Assembly: GCF_000021705.1 (NCBI RefSeq)
Contig: NC_012751.1
Coordinates: forward strand, 744,001 to 808,000
Origin: Candidatus Hamiltonella defensa 5AT (Acyrthosiphon pisum)
GTDB taxonomy: Bacteria > Pseudomonadota > Gammaproteobacteria > Enterobacterales > Enterobacteriaceae
DNA length: 64,000 bases
Direction: 5' to 3'
Shown in pieces: positions 38,216 through 48,694 of the stretch (its first letter is position 1; the number at the start of each line of letters is the position of its first letter). A model generated the notes under the pieces. That model made no database searches. It saw only the letters and a list, made by a program, of their open reading frames with translations, and was not told where the DNA came from. The position numbers were made by a program, and so were the translations under genes.

Positions 38216-38759
38216 ATTTCAATATCGTTTGCTGGGTGTGGCCATTATGGTTATTCTGGCCATTATTTTTTTGCCATGGTTACTTGATGGCAAAAAAGAA
38301 TATGACATCACTTCGGTTTCCAACTCTGTATTAAATAGCACGCCCGGGATGAATCCTTCTGTGTCTTCAGATTCGTCTGCCTTAGTTCAAAGCACTAACG
38401 TGCTTTCTTTTGAAGTTGAAGAAAAAAAGATATCAAAAGAAGAGGCCATTGATTCTACAGATCAAAATAAATCGCCGCCTTCCGAAAAAAAATTGAGGTC
38501 AAAACAAGCAATGTCAGAAATCCAGCAAGAGTATGTCATACAGCTGGGGGCCTTCAATGATATGGCTAGAGTCAATCAAATTATCGCAAAATTACGATTA
38601 TCAGATTATCAGGTTTTTACTTTGCCTCCTGTGCCTATAAAAGGAAAAATCACTCGGATTTTGATTGGTCCTGATCCTTCGAAAGATAAGCTTGAATCTA
38701 TGCGACCTGAGCTTTATCGACTCGTTGGTTTAAACGGACAAATTAAAACCTATCAGTAA
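38205..38759 (+). CDS. dedD: DedD, SPOR-domain cell-division protein
   Basis: DedD localises to the septal ring by its SPOR domain, which binds denuded peptidoglycan. The start is a GTG at 38205 within folC (MISKFQYRLLGVAIM). One membrane segment (LLGVAIMVILAIIFLPWLL), a low-complexity Ser/Glu/Lys linker, and the SPOR domain from about residue 110 (YVIQLGAFNDMARVNQIIAK, GKITRILIGPDPSKDKL) are seen. Length 184 against 220 in E. coli, the linker being shorter. Confidence 0.92.
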   Translation: MISKFQYRLLGVAIMVILAIIFLPWLLDGKKEYDITSVSNSVLNSTPGMNPSVSSDSSALVQSTNVLSFEVEEKKISKEEAIDSTDQNKSPPSEKKLRSKQAMSEIQQEYVIQLGAFNDMARVNQIIAKLRLSDYQVFTLPPVPIKGKITRILIGPDPSKDKLESMRPELYRLVGLNGQIKTYQ

Positions 38760-38806
38760 AAATTCCCGCGTTTTTTTATATTTATCATTTGCCAATGGAA
38801 TAATTT

Positions 38807-39316
38807 ATGATTTGGATTGACTACATCATCATCGGTATATTGGTTTTTTCAACGGCGGTCAGTGTCATACGTGGATTTATTCGTGAAGCATGGTCACTGG
38901 TGATATGGGGTTGTGCGTTTTTTGTGGCAGGTTATTTTTATCCCTATGTGTCAGAGTATTTTACTGATTTTGCTGATCAAAAAATTCGGCATCTGATTGC
39001 AATGAGTCTCTTATTTATAGCGATGCTTCTTATAGGAACTATTATTAACTATGTCCTGGATTCTCTCATCAAACGGACAGGATTATCCGGCCCTGACAGA
39101 ATACTTGGAATGTTCTTTGGGGCGATAAGAGGGGCTTTAATTGTGGCTACTTTATTATTGTTTTTAGAAAACTTTACACATTTTTCACAAAATAACGCTT
39201 GGACTCAATCCCGCCTAATTCCAGAATTTCATTCAATGATGAAATGGCTATTAACACTTTTAAAAGAAAAGTTTTCTTTTGTTTCGCCAGCACAATTGGC
39301 AGTCTCGAAAGAATAA
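38807..39316 (+). CDS. cvpA: CvpA family inner-membrane protein
   Basis: CvpA is a small inner-membrane protein required for colicin V production and for envelope stress tolerance in some enterics. The 169 residues (E. coli 162) have four hydrophobic stretches ([58 protein letters not shown]) and the family motifs [13 protein letters not shown] and [15 protein letters not shown]. It directly precedes purF, an old enterobacterial pairing, with 14 bases between stop and start. Confidence 0.92.
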   Translation: MIWIDYIIIGILVFSTAVSVIRGFIREAWSLVIWGCAFFVAGYFYPYVSEYFTDFADQKIRHLIAMSLLFIAMLLIGTIINYVLDSLIKRTGLSGPDRILGMFFGAIRGALIVATLLLFLENFTHFSQNNAWTQSRLIPEFHSMMKWLLTLLKEKFSFVSPAQLAVSKE

Positions 39317-39330
39317 TAAGGAAAAATATT

Positions 39331-40845
39331 ATGTGTGGTATTGTTGGTATTTCCGGTTTCACCCCTGTCAATCAATTGATTTATGATGCGTTAACAGTGC
39401 TTCAGCATCGTGGTCAGGATGCCGCAGGTATCGCAACCATTGATGCCGAGGGCCAATTTCGTTTACGTAAAGCCAATGGATTAGTCAAAGAGGTTTTTGA
39501 TACAAGGCATATGCTTAGACTGCAGGGAAACATAGGCATTGGGCACGTTCGCTACCCAACAGCAGGCAGTTCGAATGTCTCGGAAGCACAACCTTTATAC
39601 GTGAACTCTCCTTTTGGGATCACCTTAGCCCACAACGGTAATTTAACGAATTCAGCTCAACTCAAAAAAGAGTTAATACAAATTCGTCGTCATATCAATA
39701 CTCACTCTGATTCCGAGCTTTTATTAAATGTGTTTGCCAGTGAATTAGATCGCTTTAAAGATTTTCGATTGACAAAAAACGATATTTTTTCGGCCATCGC
39801 ACAAATGCATAAACGCATCAGGGGGGCTTATGCTTGTGTGGCCATGATCATCAATCACGGTATGGTGGCATTTCGTGATCCTAACGGCATACGTCCTTTA
39901 GTGATAGGTAAACGCGTTTTGGCTTGTGATAAAAATGAATACATGGTCGCTTCAGAAAGTATTGCACTAGATACATTAGGATTTGAATTTTTACGAGACG
40001 TTACTCCAGGTGAAGCTGTATATGTGACTGAGGAAGGGGAATTATTCACTCAACAATGTGCTGAAAATCCTGAATATCATCCCTGTATTTTTGAGTATGT
40101 CTATTTCGCAAGGCCAGATTCTTTTATTGATAAGATTTCTGTTTACAATGCGAGGGTGAGAATGGGGCAAAAATTAGGTGAAAAAATTGCTCGACAATGG
40201 CAGCATTTAAAAATTGATGTGGTGATTCCCATTCCTGAGACTTCTTGTGATATTGCTTTAGAGATTGCGCGTATTTTACATCTTCCTTATCGACAGGGCT
40301 TTGTTAAAAACCGTTATGTCGGCCGCACTTTTATTATGCCAGGTCAACAGGAGCGTCGTAAGTCCGTGCGCCGAAAACTCAATGCTAACAAGGCAGAGTT
40401 TCGAGATAAAAATGTCTTACTGGTCGATGACTCGATTGTACGAGGCACCACCTCTGAGCAAATTGTAGCAATCGCTCGCGGTGCGGGTGCAAAGCAGGTT
40501 TATTTTGCGTCCGCTGCACCAGAAATTTCATTTCAAAATGTTTATGGTATTGATATGCCGAGTGTGAATGAGCTGGTGGCCCATGGTCGAAGTGTGAATG
40601 AAATTCAAGAATATATTGGTGCTGATGCACTTATTTTTCAGAATTTAGAAGATTTGATCGCCGCTGTCAGGGTTGATAATCCAGAAATCACCGAGTTTGA
40701 TTGTGCTGTTTTTAATGGTCATTACGTGACCAAAGATGTTGATCAAAATTATTTGACTCATCTCAATGCAATCAGAAGTGGGCAGAATCCATCAACAAGC
40801 TCCTCTTCTGAATCAGAACATCTTGAAATTTATAATGAAAAATAA
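39331..40845 (+). CDS. purF: Amidophosphoribosyltransferase
   Basis: First committed step of purine synthesis: PRPP plus glutamine to phosphoribosylamine. ATG 39331 is the real start, because Cys2 of [10 protein letters not shown] must become the N-terminal nucleophile after Met removal; the longer frame back to 39199 lies in cvpA. TAAGGAAAA precedes it. The Ntn-hydrolase domain ([22 protein letters not shown]) is followed by the phosphoribosyltransferase domain with the PRPP loop [15 protein letters not shown]. Length 504 (E. coli 505). Confidence 0.97.
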   Translation: MCGIVGISGFTPVNQLIYDALTVLQHRGQDAAGIATIDAEGQFRLRKANGLVKEVFDTRHMLRLQGNIGIGHVRYPTAGSSNVSEAQPLYVNSPFGITLAHNGNLTNSAQLKKELIQIRRHINTHSDSELLLNVFASELDRFKDFRLTKNDIFSAIAQMHKRIRGAYACVAMIINHGMVAFRDPNGIRPLVIGKRVLACDKNEYMVASESIALDTLGFEFLRDVTPGEAVYVTEEGELFTQQCAENPEYHPCIFEYVYFARPDSFIDKISVYNARVRMGQKLGEKIARQWQHLKIDVVIPIPETSCDIALEIARILHLPYRQGFVKNRYVGRTFIMPGQQERRKSVRRKLNANKAEFRDKNVLLVDDSIVRGTTSEQIVAIARGAGAKQVYFASAAPEISFQNVYGIDMPSVNELVAHGRSVNEIQEYIGADALIFQNLEDLIAAVRVDNPEITEFDCAVFNGHYVTKDVDQNYLTHLNAIRSGQNPSTSSSSESEHLEIYNEK

Positions 40846-40860
40846 AAAGGGAAATGATTC

Positions 40861-41439
40861 GTGCAGAAACTGATTATTGGCATTTCTGGAGCCAGTGGTG
40901 CCATTTATGGAATTCGGCTTTTAGAAGTGCTACAGAGTGTGCCTGAGGTAGAGACTCATCTGATTATCAGTTATGCAGGTCGTCGTACTATCAGATTAGA
41001 AACAAAATTGAGTTTACAGCAGGTTAAGAAAATGGCAGATGTCGTATATTCTGTTTGTGATATTGCTGCTGCTCTTTCTTCAGGTTCATTTAAAACCATA
41101 GGTATGGTCGTACTGCCCTGTTCGATAAAAACTTTGGCTTCTATTGCTCACAGTTATTCCGATAATTTAATGACACGAGCGGCAGATGTCATGCTCAAAG
41201 AGCGAAGGCCTTTAATTCTGTGTGTTCGAGAAACTCCTCTACATTTGGGACATTTACAATTAATGAAAAAAGCCGCCGAGCTTGGCGCTGTGATCATGCC
41301 CCCTTTGCCCGCCTTTTACCATCATCCTCAAAACATCCAAGACATCATCGATCAAACGGTGAATAGGGTGATAGATCAATTTTCTATTTCATTGCCTCAA
41401 GACTTATTTAAACGTTGGCAAGGAGATCATAAGATTTAA
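40861..41439 (+). CDS. ubiX: Flavin prenyltransferase UbiX
   Basis: UbiX makes the prenylated FMN cofactor of the decarboxylase UbiD in ubiquinone synthesis. The FMN motif is IIGISGASGAIYGIRLLEVL; further signatures are SSGSFKTIGMVVLPCSIKTL, LTRAADV-type region MTRAADVMLKERRPL and LCVRETPLHLGHLQLM. The GTG start at 40861 follows AAAGGGAAA and lies 15 bases after purF. Length 192 (E. coli 189). It is the last gene of the block that begins with pdxB. Confidence 0.95.
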   Translation: MQKLIIGISGASGAIYGIRLLEVLQSVPEVETHLIISYAGRRTIRLETKLSLQQVKKMADVVYSVCDIAAALSSGSFKTIGMVVLPCSIKTLASIAHSYSDNLMTRAADVMLKERRPLILCVRETPLHLGHLQLMKKAAELGAVIMPPLPAFYHHPQNIQDIIDQTVNRVIDQFSISLPQDLFKRWQGDHKI

Positions 41440-41487
41440 AATAAGTGCTTTATATTTTTTTAGTTTATTGACAGGAGTTTTTATTTT

Positions 41488-41928
41488 ATGTTGCAAGAGC
41501 TTATACCCTTTATTGATCGGCATCCCATTTTAAGTGTGACCTGGGTGACTTTACTCATTGGCGTTATTCTGACTTTTATAAAAAATTATTTTTCTAAAGT
41601 AAAAGAAATTATCCCGACTGAAGCCATCCTGATGATGAATAAGCAACAAGCTTTAGTCGTTGATATTCGAGCAAAAGAAGAATACAAAAAGAGCCATATC
41701 ATTGGCTCTATCAACGTAGAAAAAAATAATCTTAAAAACAATAAATTATATGAATTGGAAAAGCATAAAGCCCGCCCTATTATCATCGTATGTGCCCATG
41801 GTGTTTCTTCGCTGACTTTTGCGAAACAGCTGTATAAGATGGATTTTCAAAAAATCTATTCCCTAAAAGAAGGCATATCCGGTTGGAATAAAGCAAATTT
41901 GCCTTTGGCAAAGGGTAAAAAAAAGTAA
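41488..41928 (+). CDS. yibN: YibN, membrane-anchored rhodanese-like protein
   Basis: One N-terminal membrane segment ([18 protein letters not shown]) is followed by a rhodanese domain ([50 protein letters not shown]). The active-site loop carries a cysteine (CAHGVSS), whereas E. coli YibN reads VDGSGMQ around this place, so sulphur transfer is conceivable here. Length 146 (E. coli 143). In E. coli grxC lies between yibN and secB; here secB follows after 49 bases and grxC is missing. Confidence 0.88.
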   Translation: MLQELIPFIDRHPILSVTWVTLLIGVILTFIKNYFSKVKEIIPTEAILMMNKQQALVVDIRAKEEYKKSHIIGSINVEKNNLKNNKLYELEKHKARPIIIVCAHGVSSLTFAKQLYKMDFQKIYSLKEGISGWNKANLPLAKGKKK

Positions 41929-41977
41929 AGAAGCATGTTGTTTATCATCATTTTTATATCAAGGATTAAAAATCAAA

Positions 41978-42466
41978 ATGTTAGAAGAAGAAAATTCACA
42001 AATGATCTGTCAAATTTACCGTATTTATACCAAGGATATTTCATTTGAAGCCCCTGGCGCTCCTCAAATTTTTCAAAAGGAGGGGAGCCCTGATATCAAA
42101 CTTGATTTGGACACCAGTTCAAATCTATTAGCTGAAAATACACATGAAGTGGTATTACGTATCACACTCACAGCCACCATAGAGGGTCAAACCTCATTTC
42201 TTTGTGAAGTTCAACAAGCAGGGATTTTTTTCATTAAAAATATTGAAAATATGCAATTAAAGCATTGTTTAGGTGCCTACTGCCCGAATATTTTATTTCC
42301 TTATGCGCGTGAGTGCATCAGCAACCTGGTTTCGAAAGGATCCTTTCCTCACCTTCACCTCGAGCCCATTAATTTTGATAGCCTTTTTATGAATTATGTA
42401 CAGCAGGAAGCTGAAAAACAAAACGAATCAGATCCCATCATTATTAAAAATAGCGAACAAGATTAA
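41978..42466 (+). CDS. secB: Protein-export chaperone SecB
   Basis: Tetrameric cytoplasmic chaperone that keeps preproteins unfolded and hands them to SecA. Recognisable stretches are [49 protein letters not shown] and [20 protein letters not shown]. Length 162 (E. coli 155). The stop is one base away from the start of the gpsA-cysE frame, as in the enterobacterial secB-gpsA-cysE operon. It is complete. Confidence 0.96.
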   Translation: MLEEENSQMICQIYRIYTKDISFEAPGAPQIFQKEGSPDIKLDLDTSSNLLAENTHEVVLRITLTATIEGQTSFLCEVQQAGIFFIKNIENMQLKHCLGAYCPNILFPYARECISNLVSKGSFPHLHLEPINFDSLFMNYVQQEAEKQNESDPIIIKNSEQD

Positions 42467-42467
42467 A

Positions 42468-44309
42468 ATGAGTCTTCCAGATTATCCCTCAATAATGACA
42501 GTGATAGGTGCTGGTGCATATGGCACCGCTTTAGCGATTACTCTTGCTCGGCAAGGTTACTCTGTTGTGTTGTGGGGTCATCACCCTCAGCATATTGAGA
42601 AATTAGCAAAAGATCGTTGTAACCTGGAGTTTTTGCCTGATGTCTCTTTTCCGGAAACATTAAGGTTGGAATCTAACTTAGAGCATGCTGTGTCTTTGAG
42701 CCGTAACCTACTGGTGGTTGTGGCCAGTCACGTTTTTGGAAATGTCTTACGACAACTAAGACCCTATTTACGTAAAGATACCCGTCTCGTTTGGGCCACT
42801 AAAGGGCTTGAGGCGGGAACAGGTCGTCTATTGCAGAAAGTTGCCCGCGAAATTTTACCCGATAGCCTTCCTTTGGCAGTGATTTCAGGCCCTACTTTTG
42901 CTAAAGAGCTGGCGTTCGGTTTGCCTACTGCCATCACACTGGCTTGTTCTGATGCTGAGTTTTCAGCCGATCTTCATCAATTATTGCATTGTGAAAAAAG
43001 CTTTCGTGTCTATAAAACCAGTGATCTGATCGGCGTACAGATAGGAGGAGCGGTAAAAAATGTAATAGCTATTGCTGCAGGTATATCAGACGGCATGAAA
43101 TTTGGTGCCAACGCACGATCTGCTTTAATTACAAGAGGGCTTGCGGAAATGACTCGTTTAGGTGTCGCTTTGGGGGCAGATCATTCTACCTTTATCGGGA
43201 TGTCTGGACTCGGTGATCTCGTTTTGACCTGTACAGATGATCAATCACGTAATCGCAGATTTGGCATAATGATAGGCCAAGGGATCCCTGTAGAGGAAGC
43301 CAAAAATAAAATAGGTCAAGTGATTGAAGGATATGGCAATACTAAAGAGGTATTTGCCCTTGCTCAGCGTCATCAAATTGAAATGCCTATTACGGAACAA
43401 ATTTATCAGGTTCTTTATTGCCAGAAAAATTCTCAGACAGCCGCATTGAGCCTATTAAATCGAAGCAAAAAGAATGAAAACTCCCTTTATTATGGACAGT
43501 CTGAAAAAGAATTAGAAAAGATATGGTCTCACATTAAATTAGAAGCAAAAAAGATGGCCGATGCTGAACCTGCGCTAGCTAGTTTTTTTCATGCTACTAT
43601 CTTAAAACATGAAAATTTGGGCAGTGCCCTCGTTTATATATTGACCAGTAAACTTTCTTCTGATTCTAGTATGCCTGCAATAGTACTCAGTGACATATTC
43701 GAAAAAGCATACTGCTCAGATAAAACGATGATATTGGCTGCGGCGAGAGACATATTAGCCGTCTGTTCTCGTGATCCTGCGGTTGATAAATATTCAACGC
43801 CTTTACTGTACCTTAAAGGTTTTCAGGCTTTACAAGCGTATCGTATTAGTCATTGGTTATGGTGCCAAGGGCGATCGGAATTGGCTATTTATTTACAGAA
43901 TCAAATTTCTATCGTGTTGGGGGTAGATATCCACCCCGCTGCGACTATTGGTTTTGGTATCATGCTAGATCACGCTACAGGTATTGTCATTGGTGAAACC
44001 ACAGTGATAGAAAATGATGTTTCTATATTACAATCTGTCACTTTAGGTGGCACTGGTAAAACTTGTGGTGATCGCCATCCTAAAATTCGCGAAGGCGTTA
44101 TGATAGGCGCTGGAGCAAAAGTGTTAGGAAATATTGAAGTAGGCGTTGGGGCAAAAATTGGCGCGGGTTCTGTTGTGTTAGAAGCAGTTCCTGCTCATAC
44201 CACTGTTGCAGGCGTTCCAGCACGCATTGTTGGTAAGCCCCAGACTGAAAAACCTTCTTTTGATATGGATCAAAATTTTAATTTTTTTATTAAATCTTTA
44301 TCAAGATGA
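42468..44309 (+). CDS. gpsA-cysE: Fused glycerol-3-phosphate dehydrogenase (GpsA) and serine O-acetyltransferase (CysE)
   Basis: A single frame of 613 codons encodes two enzymes that are separate in relatives. Residues 1-340 are GpsA, the NAD(P)-dependent glycerol-3-phosphate dehydrogenase for phospholipid synthesis ([70 protein letters not shown]). Residues from about 345 are CysE, the first step of cysteine synthesis ([67 protein letters not shown] and hexapeptide repeats to the end). The junction, [17 protein letters not shown], has no stop and no in-frame start for a separate CysE until an internal Met about 22 codons on. An ATG at 43492 in another frame suggests the old cysE start. Both halves are full-length and keep key residues. 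A sequence error is possible. Confidence 0.88.
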   Translation: MSLPDYPSIMTVIGAGAYGTALAITLARQGYSVVLWGHHPQHIEKLAKDRCNLEFLPDVSFPETLRLESNLEHAVSLSRNLLVVVASHVFGNVLRQLRPYLRKDTRLVWATKGLEAGTGRLLQKVAREILPDSLPLAVISGPTFAKELAFGLPTAITLACSDAEFSADLHQLLHCEKSFRVYKTSDLIGVQIGGAVKNVIAIAAGISDGMKFGANARSALITRGLAEMTRLGVALGADHSTFIGMSGLGDLVLTCTDDQSRNRRFGIMIGQGIPVEEAKNKIGQVIEGYGNTKEVFALAQRHQIEMPITEQIYQVLYCQKNSQTAALSLLNRSKKNENSLYYGQSEKELEKIWSHIKLEAKKMADAEPALASFFHATILKHENLGSALVYILTSKLSSDSSMPAIVLSDIFEKAYCSDKTMILAAARDILAVCSRDPAVDKYSTPLLYLKGFQALQAYRISHWLWCQGRSELAIYLQNQISIVLGVDIHPAATIGFGIMLDHATGIVIGETTVIENDVSILQSVTLGGTGKTCGDRHPKIREGVMIGAGAKVLGNIEVGVGAKIGAGSVVLEAVPAHTTVAGVPARIVGKPQTEKPSFDMDQNFNFFIKSLSR

Positions 44310-44630
44310 ATACATTGAGTTACACACGCTTGATGCCTCTGAGATATAGGGGTTCAATTTAAATCCAGTAATATGTTCAAATGCTTGTCATTAACTCTTA
44401 AAAAAGGGTGAATGCAGAAAGCTTGCTCTGGCCATAGTGAATGACGACGACAGCCAAGACCGTGATTCCAAAACCTGGATTGTTTTTGGCTTTAAAGTTT
44501 GCTGAGCAATGAGAAAGATGTCAGTGGCTGTGATGGTTCGAAGCTGTCAGGCTCCAATAAACGCTCAACCTGCTCGTCAAATTATGAACAATCCATGCTA
44601 TTGCAAACGGGATGCATTCATACAAATACG
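44310..44630 (+). other. Gap between cysE and ubiK, no gene recognised
   Basis: This 321-base stretch has no recognisable gene, RNA or riboswitch. The frame of ubiK stays open back to 44499 but gives a Ser/Asn-rich sequence unlike any UbiK. In E. coli the FMN riboswitch of ribB lies near ubiK; I looked for it on both strands and did not see its conserved core. Confidence 0.5.
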
Positions 44631-44891
44631 ATGCTTAATCCAGAAATGATTGCAAAAATGGCTGAAAAATTGCAAAAGTCTATTCCTAAAAGTGTGCTGA
44701 CTTTCGGAGAAGATGTAGAAAAAAAAATTCGCCAGGGATTACAATTTCAGTTGAGCCGCCTTGATTTAATCAGCCGTGAAGAGTTTGATGTTCAAACTCA
44801 GGTCCTGTTGAGAACCAGGGAGAATCTGACCTTGTTAGAGCAACGGGTTCAAAAGCTGGAAGCAAAATTATCAGAAAAAAAGGACATTTAG
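44631..44891 (+). CDS. ubiK: Ubiquinone biosynthesis accessory factor UbiK (YqiC)
   Basis: UbiK is a small coiled-coil protein that binds the SCP2 domain protein UbiJ and supports aerobic ubiquinone synthesis. ATG 44631 gives [19 protein letters not shown], which aligns with the family start; [20 protein letters not shown] and [19 protein letters not shown] are nearly identical to E. coli. The C-terminal coiled coil ([16 protein letters not shown]) ends the protein at 86 residues (E. coli 96). The ribosome binding site is weak. The gene converges on hldE with only 8 bases between. Confidence 0.88.
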   Translation: MLNPEMIAKMAEKLQKSIPKSVLTFGEDVEKKIRQGLQFQLSRLDLISREEFDVQTQVLLRTRENLTLLEQRVQKLEAKLSEKKDI

Positions 44892-44899
44892 CGCCATTC

Positions 44900-46330
44900 T
44901 CACAAAGAGTCATTTTTGATTTTTTTAATGATTTTGCTGCTTGAAAGTCCATTTTGATAGGGGGATATTTTGATCTGTCCACCTGCCGCTAACACTGCTT
45001 TGCTTCCGGCAATTTGATGTGGCTGATAGTCCCCCCCTTTTATCAATACATCCGGTAAAATTTCTGAGATAAGACGCTCTGGGGTTTTTTCTGAAAATGG
45101 AACTACCCAATCAACATATTTTAATGCGCTGAGTACCGCCATTCTTTGATCCAATGAATTAATGGGACGCATTTGACCTTTGAGTTCTCGAACAGAATCA
45201 TCTGTATTGACAGCGACAATGAGACGATCTCCATATTTTTTTGCTTCTGACAGATAAGTAATATGCCCAGCGTGTAGAATGTCGAAGCATCCGTTTGTCA
45301 TGACCAATTTTTCACCACGAGAACGAGATTGTTGCACCGCATTTTTTAATTGTTGTTCGTTCATGATACCGAGATCTGCTCTTTTACTGCCATCCGATGC
45401 ATTTTGTAACTCGCTAAAAGAAACAGTCGAAGTTCCTAATTTACCTACCACTACTCCTGCTGCTGCATTTGCAAAAAAAGAGGATTCTTCAAGAGAATGA
45501 CCAGAGGCCAATGCGGTTGCTAGCACAGCTATCACCGTATCTCCTGCTCCTGTGACATCAAACACTTCCTGAGCCTGAGCAGAAAGATGCAAAGGGGGCT
45601 TGGCTTTTTGTAATAAGGTCATACCTTTCTCAGAACGTGTTATCAGCAAAGCAGAAAGATCTAAGTCTTTTATCAGCTGAGATCCTTTATCCACGAGCTC
45701 TTGCTCGTTTTTACAATGCCCGACAACAGCTTCAAATTCTGATAAATTGGGTGTTAAAACGGTGGCACCGCTGTAACGTTTGAAGTTGTTTCCTTTAGGA
45801 TCAATTAGGAGCGGGATTTCAGCTTTTTTTGCCAGTTGAATCATTTCTTGAATCTTGTTTAAAGTGCCTTTCGCATAATCAGAAAACACTACAACAGTCA
45901 TATGAGGCAATAAAGAATCAATCCGAACTTGGATTTTTTGGGCATCTGATGTATGAGCATTTTTTTCAAAATCGAGTCGAATGAGCTGTTGATGACGAGA
46001 CAGGACTCTCAATTTAATCAGAGTAGAATAGGTATTTGATGACACAAAATCACAATCAACCTGAGCTTCAGATAATTTTTGAGTCAGGATTTTTCCACCT
46101 TCGTCTTTACCAATCAAGCCGATTAAATGCACCTTTGCACCCAGCGCTGCGATGTTCATAGCCACGTTCGCTGCGCCCCCTGGGGTTTCTCGAATTTGAT
46201 CCACTTTTACAATCGAAACAGGGGCTTCAGGTGAAATTCTCTCAACAGGCCCGTACCAATAGCGATCGAGCATCACATCTCCTACTACTAATATTTTAGC
46301 CTGCTGAATATCAGATAAGGTTAATTTCAT
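44900..46330 (-). CDS. hldE: Bifunctional heptose 7-phosphate kinase / heptose 1-phosphate adenylyltransferase
   Basis: HldE makes ADP-heptose for the LPS inner core. The N-terminal ribokinase-type domain shows [34 protein letters not shown], and the catalytic [14 protein letters not shown]. The C-terminal nucleotidyltransferase domain starts near residue 340 ([20 protein letters not shown] with the HxGH motif). Length 476 (E. coli 477). Retained together with LptD it argues for a heptose-containing LPS. It is separated from its E. coli neighbour glnE. Confidence 0.96.
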   Translation of the reverse strand: MKLTLSDIQQAKILVVGDVMLDRYWYGPVERISPEAPVSIVKVDQIRETPGGAANVAMNIAALGAKVHLIGLIGKDEGGKILTQKLSEAQVDCDFVSSNTYSTLIKLRVLSRHQQLIRLDFEKNAHTSDAQKIQVRIDSLLPHMTVVVFSDYAKGTLNKIQEMIQLAKKAEIPLLIDPKGNNFKRYSGATVLTPNLSEFEAVVGHCKNEQELVDKGSQLIKDLDLSALLITRSEKGMTLLQKAKPPLHLSAQAQEVFDVTGAGDTVIAVLATALASGHSLEESSFFANAAAGVVVGKLGTSTVSFSELQNASDGSKRADLGIMNEQQLKNAVQQSRSRGEKLVMTNGCFDILHAGHITYLSEAKKYGDRLIVAVNTDDSVRELKGQMRPINSLDQRMAVLSALKYVDWVVPFSEKTPERLISEILPDVLIKGGDYQPHQIAGSKAVLAAGGQIKISPYQNGLSSSKIIKKIKNDSL

Positions 46331-46387
46331 ATTTTTTGACGATCATGATTCAAAGCGAACGAGGCTTTTTTAGTAAGAAAAACATGT

Positions 46388-46416
46388 TAAAAAAAACGCC
46401 CTTAAAGGGGCGTTTC
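46388..46416 (-). terminator. Rho-independent terminator of rplI
   Basis: On the minus strand, AAACGCCC and GGGCGTTT form a strong GC-rich stem with a short CTTTAA loop, followed by a run of T. It begins about 20 bases after the rplI stop, so it ends the rplI transcript. Confidence 0.85.
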
Positions 46417-46434
46417 TTGATTCAAAGTGATTGT

Positions 46435-46887
46435 CTAATCTTCTGAAATAATAATAACTTTCAGCTGTGCAAACACACCATTGTATATTTTGAAATGAAC
46501 TTCATGTTCGCCCAAAGTTCTCAAAAAGCCATTTAATAATCGAACTTCATTTTTCATAACAGGAATACCTGCATCGCTCAGTGACTTCGCGATATCACGA
46601 GTTCCTATGGAACCAAAGAGCCTACCTTCACTCCCTGCTTTAGAAGCAATAGTTAGGCTAGCTAATTCGTTAATAGCGCGCGCACGTGCCTTGGCTTCTT
46701 CAATAGCCTTAGCTGCTTTGGATTCTAATTCAGAGCGCCGCTCATCAAAATAAGCCATATTTTTTTTAGTGGCAAGAACTGCCTTCCCTTTTGGCAAAAG
46801 GAAATTTCGAGCAAAACCTCGTTTTACCTTTACCTTGTCACCTAATTGACCAAAATTTTCTATTTCATCTAACAATATGACTTCCAT
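46435..46887 (-). CDS. rplI: 50S ribosomal protein L9
   Basis: L9 binds 23S rRNA and helps keep reading frame. The N-terminal domain is [20 protein letters not shown] with [20 protein letters not shown], followed by the long connecting helix and the C-terminal domain ([20 protein letters not shown]). Length 150 (E. coli 149). AGAGGATAAGG precedes the ATG. In most bacteria rplI ends an rpsF-priB-rpsR-rplI operon; here a group II intron begins 48 bases upstream and none of the partners is found beyond it. I see no clear promoter in the 48 bases, so expression may depend on readthrough from the intron. Confidence 0.96.
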   Translation of the reverse strand: MEVILLDEIENFGQLGDKVKVKRGFARNFLLPKGKAVLATKKNMAYFDERRSELESKAAKAIEEAKARARAINELASLTIASKAGSEGRLFGSIGTRDIAKSLSDAGIPVMKNEVRLLNGFLRTLGEHEVHFKIYNGVFAQLKVIIISED

Positions 46888-46966
46888 TACCTTATCCTCT
46901 CAAGTGAATTAATGGAGACTGCTACTACTGATTAGGTAAGCAGGCCGCAAGTGCCCACTCCCTCAA

Positions 46967-47000
46967 GAACCGTACGTGCGAGTTACCCCGCATACGGCTC
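46967..47000 (-). ncRNA. Group II intron domain V (catalytic hairpin)
   Basis: The 34-base hairpin reads, on the minus strand, GAGCCGTATGCGGGGTAACT and ends CGCACGTACGGTTC. The AGC triad, the GTAA tetraloop-like tip and the terminal pairing GAGCCGTA/TACGGTTC fit domain V of bacterial group II introns. Domain VI follows at 46936-46966. Confidence 0.9.
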
Positions 47001-47011
47001 ACGCAACTTAC

Positions 47012-48694
47012 TCACTTCAACATTTTTCCTTTTTTGCTATGTAATTGTCTGTGGCAATTAGCATGTAACAATCTTAGATTAGCCAGCTTGTTGTCACCCC
47101 CTTCAGCTTTAGGCTGAATATGATGAACATGCAATTGTTCACCATTGTCCAACTCTTGATCACAGAGAGGACAATAACCTTTCTGTCGCTTATAGAGGTT
47201 AACTTTGACACCGTAAATAAAAGGCTGTTTACGTGCCTGCCTATTACGCCAATAGTCACGCAATTCCGGATTGTCGGGGGAAGCATTTTTTGGAACTAGC
47301 CAATGACGCTGTATTTTTGTCCATGCATGCTTCCAAAGAAATCCACCGGTTGATTTATCCATAAATACTGAATAGTCTTCTCTACCTGGTATCTTGCCTA
47401 AGTAGTGTTTTCTTCGCCACCACCAGTGTTTATTGGGATGACGTCGATACAAATATCTACGTTGGCGGATCCACATCCATTGGTCTAATGCACTGAATGT
47501 TCTTTTTGAAGCACCAATACGATAGTAATTACACCATCCTATTATCTTGGCATTCAGTTGTCTTATTCCTTCTTGTGTCGGCATACCGATAATACCTTTC
47601 CAGGTCATTCTCATTTGCTGTTTGTACCTTTTCATCGACTCCTTTGAGGGCTTCGTTAACAATATATATCCCCGTTTTCTGTGGCGATTGTCATAATGTC
47701 GTATATTAAATCCCAGGAAGTCGAATCCTTCCTTCAAGTGTTTGATACTGGTTTTTTCTTCAGAAAGAGCTAACCCTCTCTGAGCTAACCAAATTTGCAA
47801 CTTTATTTTGGCAGTTTCGCACTCTTCACGGGATTTACCGAATACGACAAAATCATCCGCATAACGAACTACTGCATAAGGTTGCCCTTGTTTTGGCGTG
47901 CCGTTTTTCCAGTATTGAATACCCAGTAAGGTCTCCATTCCGTGGAGTGCAATATTGGCCAGTAGTGGACTGATAATCCCGCCTTGCGGAGTACCTGCAA
48001 CATTGGGTATATAGTTGCCATGTTCCAGCACACCGGCTTGTAACCATTGTTTAATCATGTTTCTTTCGGGGAATCCCCCGATTTTTTTTATGAGAAAATT
48101 ATGGTCAATGTTGTCAAATGCGCCTTTAATATCTGCATCTAGTACCCAGTGCCGTGTCCCTCGTGCTCTGGCAATACAGAAAATTTTTTGTATTGCGTCA
48201 TGGGCACTTCGCCCCGGTCTAAATCCGTAGCTGACTGGTTCAAATTTTGCTTCCCAATAAGGTTCCAGCGCCGATTTAACTATCGCTTGTCTACAGCGGT
48301 CGAGAATGGTTGGGATCCCAAGAGGGCGTTTTTTTCCATTCTTTTTTGCTATGTAAACTCGTTTTACTGGATAAACCTTTTCTGAAGTTGTTTGGCTTAA
48401 TAACTTATAAAGATGTTCTCGTCCTTTATGGTCATTAATTACCTGATTATCTACTCCAGCCGTGTGTTTTCCCCGATTGACCTGAGTGACTTTCCTGATA
48501 GCCAGAAGATGGTTAGCTCTTGATTTCATCATGAGTTTTTGCAGATTTCTGACTTTCTTTAAGTCACCTGTTGCTGAAGCCCTATATATTCTTTGCCTTA
48601 GATTATTAATCATGGCTGTCACAACACGCCAGTTAATAGCATGCCATTCCAGTTGTTGTTCATAGTTTTGATTTATTACGTTTGCCATAGGCAT
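47012..48694 (-). CDS. ltrA: Group II intron reverse transcriptase/maturase with HNH endonuclease
   Basis: The 560-residue protein splices and mobilises its host intron. An N-terminal RT0-like region is followed by the polymerase fingers and palm (KRPLGIPTILDRCRQAIVKS, WVLDADIKGAFDNIDH, GTPQGGIISPLLANIALHG, and the active-site AVVRYADDFVVFG). Domain X (RQLNAKIIGWCNYYRIGAS) supports RNA binding. The C-terminus is an HNH endonuclease (CPLCDQE ... HVHHIQPKAEGGDNKLANLR ... CHRQLH), used to nick target DNA. No frame breaks and the YADD box is intact, so it could be active. It could start at MANV, two residues on. Confidence 0.95.
   Translation of the reverse strand: MPMANVINQNYEQQLEWHAINWRVVTAMINNLRQRIYRASATGDLKKVRNLQKLMMKSRANHLLAIRKVTQVNRGKHTAGVDNQVINDHKGREHLYKLLSQTTSEKVYPVKRVYIAKKNGKKRPLGIPTILDRCRQAIVKSALEPYWEAKFEPVSYGFRPGRSAHDAIQKIFCIARARGTRHWVLDADIKGAFDNIDHNFLIKKIGGFPERNMIKQWLQAGVLEHGNYIPNVAGTPQGGIISPLLANIALHGMETLLGIQYWKNGTPKQGQPYAVVRYADDFVVFGKSREECETAKIKLQIWLAQRGLALSEEKTSIKHLKEGFDFLGFNIRHYDNRHRKRGYILLTKPSKESMKRYKQQMRMTWKGIIGMPTQEGIRQLNAKIIGWCNYYRIGASKRTFSALDQWMWIRQRRYLYRRHPNKHWWWRRKHYLGKIPGREDYSVFMDKSTGGFLWKHAWTKIQRHWLVPKNASPDNPELRDYWRNRQARKQPFIYGVKVNLYKRQKGYCPLCDQELDNGEQLHVHHIQPKAEGGDNKLANLRLLHANCHRQLHSKKGKMLK

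Noticed and set aside
39199..39330. Longer purF start
   Set aside because: It lies within cvpA, and PurF needs Cys directly after Met at 39331.
44499..44630. Longer ubiK, 130 residues
   Set aside because: The first 44 residues are unlike UbiK and the family start matches ATG 44631.
44310..44630. FMN riboswitch or ribB remnant
   Set aside because: The conserved riboswitch core and RibB motifs were not found on either strand.
48015..48385. Plus-strand ORFs within the intron
   Set aside because: They are antisense shadows of the reverse transcriptase gene.
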